In this document: piece by piece, positions 1 through 5,093 of the stretch | Layout of the letters: each line of letters opens with the position of its first letter | Position numbering within the stretch: position 1 is the stretch's first letter | DNA from: an uncultured Spirochaetales bacterium | Lineage (GTDB): Bacteria; Spirochaetota; Spirochaetia; Sphaerochaetales; Sphaerochaetaceae | NCBI GenBank assembly: GCA_947306375.1 | Contig: CAMZGJ010000071.1 | Location: 1 to 5,552, forward strand | Length of the DNA stretch: 5,552 nucleotides | Reading direction: 5' to 3' | The notes under the pieces: model-generated | What the model saw: the letters and a program-made list of their open reading frames with translations, nothing else | Databases searched by the model: none | What the model was told of the DNA's origin: nothing | Made by a program: the position numbers and the translations under genes

Positions 1-635
1 CACTTGGCAGCCTTGTTTCCTCTCCGTCTTTTTTGACGGATGTAGCCTCAACGGTTCTCAGGGCGCTGAGAAGCTTTGTTCTCATTATCATCTGCGGTGC
101 GGCTCTTGGAGTTGCTGCGGGCTCCAACAGGGATTTTGAGACTGCAATGAGGGTTCCGGTTACTCTTCTTAAGGCAACCCCGGTAATGAGTGTTATCCTT
201 CTTGCCTATATCTGGTTCAGAACGGGAACGGTTCCTGTTTTTGCCTCTTTTCTCATGGCCTTTCCCATTATGTTTGTTCAGACAGTGCAGGGTATGCACA
301 ATCTTGACCCGGATCTTGTTCAGATGTGCAGTGTCTATGAGATACGCGGCATGAAGAGGCTTTTCAACTTCACCATCCCGGCTCTGGTTCCGTCCCTGAT
401 AACCGGTGCAAAGCAGTGCCTTGCCATGATCTGGAAGGTGGTAATAGCCTCCGAGGTTCTGACCATTCCCCAGACCGGTGTGGGGCGCGGACTTCAGCTT
501 GCCCAGATAAGACTTGATACGGGCAGCGTCTTTGCATGGACGGTTGTGGCGGTTATTCTGACTTTTGCAGGAGATATTCTCTTTGACATCCTTCTGAAAA
601 AGACCCTTTCAGGGAGGTACGGCAATGCTTCTTGA
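1..635 (+). CDS. ABC transporter permease, SsuC/TauC-like (5' truncated)
   Basis: Inner-membrane subunit of an ABC importer of the nitrate/sulfonate/taurine type; it would form the channel through which the binding protein delivers its solute. The frame is open to the left edge (first full codon at 3), giving 210 visible codons against about 250 in the family, so the N-terminus and the first membrane segment are missing. A TTG at 33 is not a credible start, because similarity-like sequence continues upstream of it. Several hydrophobic segments are visible, for example around 93-125, 159-215, 243-290, 420-470 and 530-590. The cytoplasmic EAA-type loop that docks on the ATPase lies at about 321-386, ending in a TIPAL sequence, but its E-A-A and Gly positions are diverged. 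The stop overlaps the ATPase start by 11 bases, so the two genes are co-translated. The substrate cannot be read from the sequence. Confidence 0.88.
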   Translation, partial: LGSLVSSPSFLTDVASTVLRALRSFVLIIICGAALGVAAGSNRDFETAMRVPVTLLKATPVMSVILLAYIWFRTGTVPVFASFLMAFPIMFVQTVQGMHNLDPDLVQMCSVYEIRGMKRLFNFTIPALVPSLITGAKQCLAMIWKVVIASEVLTIPQTGVGRGLQLAQIRLDTGSVFAWTVVAVILTFAGDILFDILLKKTLSGRYGNAS

Positions 636-1209
636 GAATATTTGCAAAAACTATACCTCAAATGACGGAAGGGTGGTCAAGGTCTTTGAAAACTTCAGTC
701 TTGAGACCGCACCCGGAACAGTTGTCTGCATTACCGGTGCCTCCGGGACGGGAAAGACAACTCTTCTGAATATTGTCTCAGGCCTTGTCAAACCTGACGG
801 CGGCAGAATTGTAAGGGACGGTTCCGAGGCCGGAAGAGTCAGTTATCTTTTCCAGGAGCCAAGGCTCCTTTACTGGAAGAGTGCACTGGAAAACTGCGTT
901 CTGGTATGCTCTGATAAACAAAAAGCCTCACAGTACCTTTCAATGTCAGGCCTTGGAGACAAGCTTTTTGCCTATCCGGGAGAGCTTTCCGGAGGAGAGC
1001 GTCAGCGTGTTGCCCTGGCAAGGGCCCTGTGCTTTGAGTCCTCCGTTGTTCTTATGGATGAACCTTTCCAGAATCTTGATGAGGCCATGCGTGAAAACCT
1101 TGCCTCGGATTTCTTCAGGATTCTGAGAGACAGGCAGTGTTCCGTGCTCTGGGTTTCACATGACCTTGAGACGGCAAAAAGATTCTCAGACAGAATAATT
1201 ACTCTTTGA
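625..1209 (+). CDS. ABC transporter ATP-binding protein, SsuB/TauB-like
   Basis: Cytoplasmic ATPase that powers the importer whose permease gene it overlaps. In its 194 residues all the expected motifs appear in order: Walker A GASGTGKTT at 38-46, Q-loop glutamine 77 in YLFQEPR, signature LSGGERQ at 121-127, Walker B VVLMDEP at 141-147 with catalytic Glu146, D-loop NLDE at 150-153, and the switch histidine H179 in WVSHD. It is shorter than the usual 240-260 residues and stops soon after the H-loop, so it has no C-terminal regulatory extension; short versions exist in this family. GGGAGG at 612-617, seven bases before the ATG, sets the start. The 3' end overlaps the convergent YhcH-family gene by 11 bases, with no terminator seen. 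The assignment to the nitrate/sulfonate/taurine group comes mainly from the permease. Confidence 0.93.
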   Translation: MLLENICKNYTSNDGRVVKVFENFSLETAPGTVVCITGASGTGKTTLLNIVSGLVKPDGGRIVRDGSEAGRVSYLFQEPRLLYWKSALENCVLVCSDKQKASQYLSMSGLGDKLFAYPGELSGGERQRVALARALCFESSVVLMDEPFQNLDEAMRENLASDFFRILRDRQCSVLWVSHDLETAKRFSDRIITL

Positions 1210-1648
1210 TTCTGAATACGGCCTTGCGTACTGTGCCCCTGTCGCCGGCGCTTACGCCGGTGCAGAACGGCTCGCCCGGGAGGAAGAGTGCAAAGCGGCC
1301 CTGTGCCCCCTGGACTACGCTGAGAGGTTCGGACGTGAAGAATCCGGTGTCTGTGCTTGCGCTGTATTTGCCTTCCGTGTCCTTGAGTTCTCGCCAGGTG
1401 GTGCTCATGAGTTCCCGGCCGGAGAGCACTATTTCCACGTAGGTGTGGTGTTTGTGGTATTCAAAGTGGCCTCCGGAGGTGTTTGTGGTGTATTGTATGA
1501 CCTCATAAGTTACGTCCGGATCCGGGGTGGTGTAATGTCCGCATGGCAGGTCATAGACGCTGTCATGGTCCATTGCCTGTGCAACGGTTCTCAGCTGCGG
1601 GACGGTGCCTGCGTAGGTTTCAAGGTTCTCAAGTGTGTCAAATATCAT
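1199..1648 (-). CDS. YhcH/YjgK/YiaL (DUF386) family protein
   Basis: A 149-residue single-domain protein of the YhcH/YjgK/YiaL family, which has a cupin-like beta-barrel fold and includes the beta subunit of evolved beta-galactosidase (EbgC). Family members are linked to handling of sugars such as sialic acid derivatives, but the reaction is poorly defined. Visible family marks are the MIFDTLENLETY start, the HFEYHKHHTYVEIVLSGRE core at 61-79 (E63, H65 and E72 at likely metal-site positions), the LFLPGEP strand at 121-127 and the terminal VRKAVFRI. The family usually has a histidine just after the PxD/E motif (as in PEDAHMPG); here the matching residues appear to be F128-C129, so one metal ligand may be lost. 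The start overlaps the glycosylase stop as ATGA, and GAGGTG (1653-1658, complement) gives a good ribosome binding site. It is the second gene of the operon. Confidence 0.88.
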   Translation of the reverse strand: MIFDTLENLETYAGTVPQLRTVAQAMDHDSVYDLPCGHYTTPDPDVTYEVIQYTTNTSGGHFEYHKHHTYVEIVLSGRELMSTTWRELKDTEGKYSASTDTGFFTSEPLSVVQGAQGRFALFLPGEPFCTGVSAGDRGTVRKAVFRIKE

Positions 1649-2493
1649 TTTTCACCTCTTTTTTTGTTGTTTGCGCCGCTCAGGATGCCGGATGTCCTGC
1701 CCCAGTGGAAAAGGTACTGCTGGGCAACTCCGGCGTTCTCTCCGAATATAGTGCCGTCCTGACCGTCAAAGCAGGTTTCCATTACGCGTTTCATCCACAC
1801 GTCAACCGGGAAACAGTCCAGCCTGTGGCAGCCGAAGAGCAGGGCGCAGTCAGCAACCTTGGGCCCTATTCCCTTTGTCCGTGTGAGCATCTTGCGTGCC
1901 TCTTCTATGGGCGCCGTGCTGAGAAAGTCAAAGTCAATGTTGCCTTCCAGCACTGCCGTTGCGGTATTTCTGATGTAGGTGTCTCTGAATCCCAGGCCGC
2001 AGTCTCTCAACTGGTCCAGCGGCGCATCCGCAAGGGTGCGTGCGCAGGGAAAGCCGTGCACTCCCTCCGGGTTCTGTTTTCCGAAGCGGGTGCACAGCCT
2101 CTCCACTATGCCCATTATCCTCTTTATGTTGTTGTTCTGGGACACCACGAAACAGACCAGGGCTTCCCACCTGTCCTGTCTGAGTATTCTGATTCCAGGG
2201 GCGTAGAGGCAGGCTGTCCTCATTGTCTCCCAGTGTTCTGAGAAGTACTTCTTCATGGCCTCATAATCTGTCTGAAGGTCAAAGAAGTTGCTCCAGTACG
2301 AATCCCGGATAATTGGAGTGAGATTGTCCTGGGATACCGAGAGTTCTCTGACTCTTTCATCCACACCTGAGCGCACGGTCCAACTTTTGTTCTCACAACT
2401 GACGCGGAAGCACTGGCCGCTGAGCAGGGTCTGTTCCAGTGATAGACTGTTCTCCGTAAGTGTTTCGGACTTCATACTTAGGATGATAATCAT
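1645..2493 (-). CDS. ogg: 8-oxoguanine DNA glycosylase/AP lyase, OGG1 type
   Basis: Base-excision repair enzyme that removes 8-oxoguanine opposite cytosine and nicks the strand. By motif alignment from memory with human OGG1, the key residues are present: GQCFR at 26-30 (the Gly that reads N7 of the lesion), SQNNNI at 118-123 (orphan-cytosine contacts), helix-hairpin-helix KGIGPKVADC at 207-216 with Schiff-base Lys212 and pocket Cys216, catalytic Asp231 in FPVDVW, and Q258/F262 matching the Gln315/Phe319 sandwich. His270 of the human enzyme is replaced by Trp233. With 282 residues it has the normal bacterial length. The start is uncertain: ATG at 2493 or the in-frame ATG at 2475 (M7), neither with a Shine-Dalgarno sequence. 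It is the first gene of a two-gene operon, coupled by ATGA to the YhcH-family gene, and is divergent from the binding-protein gene. Confidence 0.93.
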   Translation of the reverse strand: MIIILSMKSETLTENSLSLEQTLLSGQCFRVSCENKSWTVRSGVDERVRELSVSQDNLTPIIRDSYWSNFFDLQTDYEAMKKYFSEHWETMRTACLYAPGIRILRQDRWEALVCFVVSQNNNIKRIMGIVERLCTRFGKQNPEGVHGFPCARTLADAPLDQLRDCGLGFRDTYIRNTATAVLEGNIDFDFLSTAPIEEARKMLTRTKGIGPKVADCALLFGCHRLDCFPVDVWMKRVMETCFDGQDGTIFGENAGVAQQYLFHWGRTSGILSGANNKKRGEK

Positions 2494-2505
2494 TTTTGAA
2501 GCAAA

Positions 2506-2534
2506 TTTACATCAGGTATTTTTCGTGTTATAAC
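2506..2534 (+). promoter_or_regulatory. Sigma-70-type promoter of the binding-protein gene
   Basis: A -35 box TTTACA (2506-2511) and a -10 box TATAAC (2529-2534) are separated by exactly 17 bases, each differing from consensus at one position. The -10 lies in the palindrome GTTATAAC (2527-2534). Transcription would begin about seven bases after the -10, at or next to the ATG at 2541, so little or no 5' leader is expected. No equally good promoter for the divergent glycosylase gene was found in the 47-base gap. Confidence 0.72.
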
Positions 2535-2540
2535 AAAACC

Positions 2541-3440
2541 ATGAAGAAACTTGTTTTTGCGGTCTGTACGCTGCTGTTTTTAGGTTTTTCAGTGTATGCA
2601 CAGGCTGTTTACGAGACGGGAGAGGCCAATGACAGGGTGCGTCTGGGCGTTATGCAGGGCCCCACTGCCTTTTCCGCCGTCATGATTGATTCTTCCGTTG
2701 CGGAGCTTTCAGTTTTCCCGTCTCCTGCGGACGCCCTTGCCCGCATTACCAAAGGAGAACTGGACATGGCTGTTCTGCCGGCCAATGCAGCCCTTTCTCT
2801 TTACAACCGCGGAGCCGGGATTAAGGCTCTTGCAATTGTGGGTGAGGGGATGCTCAGTCTTGTGGGAACATCAGGACACGGAAAAACGGTAAGTGTTCCC
2901 GGTGCAGGCGGAACACCGGACCACATGGCACGTCTGCTCTTCCCTGAATATATCCCGGACTACAGCGTTACCGCTCCGGCTCAGCTTGCACAGCTTCTGA
3001 TTGCCGGAAAGTGCACTCTTGCTCTTTTGCCCCAGCCGTTTGTGACAATGGTGCTCTCCGCAAATCATGATGTTGAGATTCTTGCGGATGTTGATGCCGG
3101 ATGGAAGGCCCTGACCGGTCTTGACCGGTACCCCATGAGCATACTGGTTGTGTCTGCGGAATATGCCGGGAAGAACCCGGTGGGAGTTATGCGTCTGTGC
3201 AATGCCTACAAATTATCAGTGAAAAAGGTTAACGGGAATCCGGTTGCCGCAGGTGAGAGGATCAACGCACTTCTGGGCATGGATGCAAAGGTTGCGGCAA
3301 AGGCTGTTCCACAGTGCGCTCTTGTCTATATTGACGGGGAACAGGCTAAGTCAGAGGCTGCTGCCTATTTTGATGTTCTAATGAATCTGGACAGCGGTGC
3401 AATAGGCGGTAAAACAGTGTCGGATGGCTTCTGGTACTGA
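2541..3440 (+). CDS. ABC transporter solute-binding protein, NMT1/SsuA-like
   Basis: Periplasmic solute-binding protein of an ABC importer (299 residues). The N-terminus MKK plus a hydrophobic stretch to about residue 19 and a VYA-Q site near 20/21 form a signal peptide. There is no lipobox cysteine at the cleavage site, so the mature protein is probably soluble in a periplasm. The mature part starts with the first beta strand VRLGVMQGP (33-41). It carries ELDMAVLPANAA (73-84), LLPQPF (162-167) and the C-terminal GGKTVSDGFWY typical of small NMT1/nitrate-taurine-type binding proteins. The ligand is not identifiable; the cysteine cluster of the thiamine-precursor binder ThiY is not seen. The ATG at 2541 was chosen because it begins the signal peptide; an in-frame TTG at 2496 would put 15 non-signal residues in front. 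No Shine-Dalgarno precedes it. It may serve the permease and ATPase encoded at 1-1209. Confidence 0.87.
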   Translation: MKKLVFAVCTLLFLGFSVYAQAVYETGEANDRVRLGVMQGPTAFSAVMIDSSVAELSVFPSPADALARITKGELDMAVLPANAALSLYNRGAGIKALAIVGEGMLSLVGTSGHGKTVSVPGAGGTPDHMARLLFPEYIPDYSVTAPAQLAQLLIAGKCTLALLPQPFVTMVLSANHDVEILADVDAGWKALTGLDRYPMSILVVSAEYAGKNPVGVMRLCNAYKLSVKKVNGNPVAAGERINALLGMDAKVAAKAVPQCALVYIDGEQAKSEAAAYFDVLMNLDSGAIGGKTVSDGFWY

Positions 3441-3447
3441 TTGTCTG

Positions 3448-3476
3448 TTGCATGGCAGTTCTTTGTATTATATAAT
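3448..3476 (+). promoter_or_regulatory. Sigma-70-type promoter of the 228-residue protein gene
   Basis: TTGCAT (3448-3453) and a perfect TATAAT (3471-3476) are 17 bases apart, in the gap after the binding-protein stop. The start of transcription would be near 3483, leaving a leader of about 29 bases that contains GAGAGG (3498-3503), eight bases before the ATG at 3512. No terminator hairpin separates this promoter from the upstream gene, so some read-through is possible. Confidence 0.75.
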
Positions 3477-3511
3477 TTTAGCCGGCTTTAATGCCATGAG
3501 AGGTATTTAAA

Positions 3512-4198
3512 ATGGGTTTGTTTTCAAAGATTGTTGATTGGTTCAAAGGTCCTGCGGAAGACGAGGAAGTTTTAGAGATTGCCGCCAGAAAGGCTGCCGA
3601 AAAGGCTGCTGCCATGGTTGCAAGGGAACAGGCTCTGGGCGCCGAGGCCGCTCCTGAGGAAAGCCCTGTGGAGAAGCCTGCTGTGAAGAAATCCGCTGCC
3701 AAACCGGCGGAGAAAAAAACTGCAGAGAAAACCGCCGTTAAGCCGGCCACAAAGCCTGCTGCCCCCAGCAGGGAAGTAAAAGCAACCGATAAGTTCCCCG
3801 GTGTTACAACATACAGGGAGCTCTCCATTCTTGAGAAGAACTCCTGTGCCGGTGCCGACAATGCATCCAGGACTGTTGCAACTCTTACAAAGGAGCTGAA
3901 GGAGACTGTTCTTCAGATTGCAAGGCTGCGCAACCCCGTTGATGCGGATGAGGCAACCAGGGACAAACTCTCAAAGGAGAGGGCAGTTCTCAGAAAGCAG
4001 AGGGATGAGAAGGAACGCACTCTGACTCTTGCCAGAAATGCAGGCGTGGGTCTTGAAAAGACCGCGGATAACTGTCAGTTCCTTATAAAGGAGCTTACGG
4101 GTCAGGTTGTGAATCACAGAAAGGCTGCACGCGTTAATGAGGTTTCGGTGGACATCTCTCCTGAAGAAGTGAAGCAGATGCGTGAGATCCTGAAATAA
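3512..4198 (+). CDS. Unrecognised protein: amphipathic N-terminus, Lys/Ala/Pro linker, helical C-terminal half
   Basis: Not recognised as any named family; 228 residues. Residues 1-13 (MGLFSKIVDWFKG) would form an amphipathic helix with L3, F4, I7, V8, W10 and F11 on one face, a plausible membrane-surface anchor. Residues 14-43 are acidic, then Ala-rich and helical. Residues 44-92 form a low-complexity Lys/Ala/Pro/Glu linker with repeated KPA, EKT and KPAT units, like histone-H1-type or TonB-type linkers. Residues 93-228 are charged and mostly helical, with a likely coiled coil at about 120-175 and only two cysteines (112, 188). There is no signal peptide or membrane span, so it is probably cytoplasmic. 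Coding is supported by the strong promoter, the GAGAGG ribosome binding site and the clear composition. The next gene begins 40 bases downstream on the same strand and is probably co-transcribed. Confidence 0.85.
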   Translation: MGLFSKIVDWFKGPAEDEEVLEIAARKAAEKAAAMVAREQALGAEAAPEESPVEKPAVKKSAAKPAEKKTAEKTAVKPATKPAAPSREVKATDKFPGVTTYRELSILEKNSCAGADNASRTVATLTKELKETVLQIARLRNPVDADEATRDKLSKERAVLRKQRDEKERTLTLARNAGVGLEKTADNCQFLIKELTGQVVNHRKAARVNEVSVDISPEEVKQMREILK

Positions 4199-4211
4199 TT
4201 GATGAGGGAAT

Positions 4212-4233
4212 CGCCGCAGTCTGCGGCGGGAGG
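4212..4233 (+). promoter_or_regulatory. Hairpin abutting the ribosome binding site of the flavoprotein gene
   Basis: A perfect inverted repeat, CGCCGCA (4212-4218) and TGCGGCG (4222-4228) around a GTC loop, sits directly on the Shine-Dalgarno GGGAGG (4228-4233), sharing one G. The Shine-Dalgarno is five bases before the ATG at 4239 and so favours that start over the in-frame GTG at 4233. No T-run follows the stem, so it is not a standard intrinsic terminator. It may limit translation, protect mRNA, or mark the boundary between the two genes. Confidence 0.55.
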
Positions 4234-4238
4234 TGTTT

Positions 4239-4769
4239 ATGAAGGTGGTTGTTGTCACAGGCAGTGCGCACAGAAACGGGACAAGTGCATATCTTGCGCA
4301 GAGGTTCATTGAGGGCGCTTCCGAGGCGGGGCATGAGGTTTTCCGCTTTGATGCGGCTTTCAAGAGTGTTCATCCGTGCATTGGGTGTGAGAAATGCCAC
4401 AGGACCGGCAGTTGCGCTTTTCAGGACGATATGAACGAACTGAACCCGCATCTTTTTGAAGCGGATGCAGTGGTCTTTGTTTCTCCCATTTACTACTACG
4501 GCATAAATGCACAGATTAAGGCGGTAATGGACCGCTTCTATGCCCATGATGACAGACTGCATGCCAAAAAGAAGGCAGTTCTGATGCTGACCATGGCAGA
4601 CACCACCACTGAGTCCGCAGAAGGGCCGCTTGCCTCCTTCAGGGGCATGACTTCCTATCTGGGATGGGACATTGCCGGAACCGTTGTTGCCCTGAACACC
4701 GGAACTTTGGACCTGCTGGAGAATTCCCCATACCCGGATCAGGCCTACCTGCTGGGGAAAGCCCTGTAA
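4239..4769 (+). CDS. Flavodoxin-fold NAD(P)H-dependent reductase, iron-sulfur flavoprotein-like
   Basis: A 176-residue cytoplasmic protein of the NADPH-dependent FMN reductase/flavodoxin-like family, which binds FMN and moves electrons to small acceptors. MKVVVVTGSAHRNGTS (1-16) is the first strand and phosphate-binding loop for FMN. VFVSPIYYYGINAQIKAVMDRFY (about 80-102) is the typical second FMN-binding segment. Between them is a compact motif with C47, C50, C53 and C59 (CxxCxxCx5C) followed by DDM. This spacing matches the 4Fe-4S ligands of Methanosarcina iron-sulfur flavoprotein, so a cluster is possible. Many family members carry similar cysteines without proof of a cluster, so this is inference. 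The length is near that of Isf-like proteins. The ATG at 4239 is preferred over GTG 4233, which lies inside the ribosome binding site region. The physiological partner is unknown. Confidence 0.88.
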   Translation: MKVVVVTGSAHRNGTSAYLAQRFIEGASEAGHEVFRFDAAFKSVHPCIGCEKCHRTGSCAFQDDMNELNPHLFEADAVVFVSPIYYYGINAQIKAVMDRFYAHDDRLHAKKKAVLMLTMADTTTESAEGPLASFRGMTSYLGWDIAGTVVALNTGTLDLLENSPYPDQAYLLGKAL

Positions 4770-4787
4770 AACCCATTGAAAAGGCCT

Positions 4788-4815
4788 TTGATTTATCACG
4801 CCAACGTGATATAAT
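4788..4815 (+). promoter_or_regulatory. Promoter of the DUF4160/DUF2442 module
   Basis: A perfect -10 box TATAAT (4810-4815) is preceded at 16 bases by TTGATT (4788-4793), which matches the -35 consensus at four of six positions. The start of transcription would be near 4822, just ahead of the AAGGAG ribosome binding site (4826-4831). The module therefore appears to have its own promoter, independent of the flavoprotein gene that ends at 4769. Confidence 0.65.
4794..4811. promoter_or_regulatory. Inverted repeat overlapping the -10 box, candidate operator
   Basis: TATCACG (4794-4800) and CGTGATA (4805-4811) are exact inverted copies around CCAA. The repeat fills the space between the -35 and -10 boxes and covers the first two bases of the -10, the classical place for a repressor dimer to block polymerase. 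The downstream gene at 5094 encodes a helix-turn-helix domain, which makes it a candidate regulator; binding is an inference. Confidence 0.6.
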
Positions 4816-4836
4816 GGATGTAGATAAGGAGACAAT

Positions 4837-5091
4837 ATGCCTACTATATCCAGGTTTTATGGGATAAAAATCAGCATCTATCAAATACAGAAGGAGCATA
4901 ACCCACCGCATCTTCATGCTTTGTACGGTGAATACGATGCTGAGATAGATATAGTATCAGGCAGACAAATCAGAGGAAACCTCCCCTCAACAGCAATGAA
5001 CCTTGTCAGAAAATGGATATCTATTCATAAAGGAGAACTGATTGAGATGTGGAGGACGCAGGAGTTCAGGCAGATTCCGCCATTGGAGTGA
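4837..5091 (+). CDS. DUF4160 domain protein
   Basis: A complete 84-residue DUF4160 protein. The family hallmarks are the MPTISRFYGIKISIY start, the HNPPHLHALYGEYDAEIDI core (20-38) with its His-x-His pair, and the ending in which a Trp (W73) sits in the last helix. The molecular function of DUF4160 is not established. It is commonly found next to DUF2442 genes in small accessory modules, and a toxin-antitoxin-like role has been suggested by that context. AAGGAG (4826-4831), five bases before the ATG, sets the start. The next gene begins two bases after the stop, so the two are translationally coupled. Its base composition looks lower in GC than that of the upstream genes. Confidence 0.86.
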   Translation: MPTISRFYGIKISIYQIQKEHNPPHLHALYGEYDAEIDIVSGRQIRGNLPSTAMNLVRKWISIHKGELIEMWRTQEFRQIPPLE

Positions 5092-5093
5092 TT

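Noticed and set aside
33..35. TTG as start of the permease
   Set aside because: The frame is open to the window edge and the family needs about 40 more residues and another membrane segment upstream, so the gene is truncated by the window.
1245..1260. Inverted repeat CCGGCG-CTTA-CGCCGG, a possible terminator after the ATPase gene
   Set aside because: It is inside the YhcH-family coding sequence and no T-run follows on either strand; it is better explained by codon content.
1543..2241. A 232-codon open frame on the + strand
   Set aside because: It lies antisense to the well-supported glycosylase and the start of the YhcH-family gene, and its translation has no family features.
2496..2540. 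N-terminal extension of the binding protein from TTG at 2496
   Set aside because: It would overlap the -35 and -10 boxes and place non-signal residues before a normal signal peptide.
2494..2560. A promoter for the glycosylase operon on the - strand
   Set aside because: Only weak boxes (such as TTGTTA with TGTAAA at poor spacing) were seen; the shared TATAAC palindrome has no -35 partner in this direction.
3478..3861. A 127-codon open frame on the - strand rich in Ala and Phe
   Set aside because: It is the reverse reading of the Lys/Ala-rich coding sequence, which naturally lacks stops; the + strand has the promoter and ribosome binding site.
4780..4789. Palindrome AAAGGCCTTT after the flavoprotein gene
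   Set aside because: It has no loop and only ten bases, and the following sequence is a promoter, so it is not a convincing terminator; it may be chance.
4134..4835. A 233-codon open frame on the - strand
   Set aside because: It covers the flavoprotein gene in antisense, crosses intergenic promoter sequence, and reads as low-quality protein without motifs.
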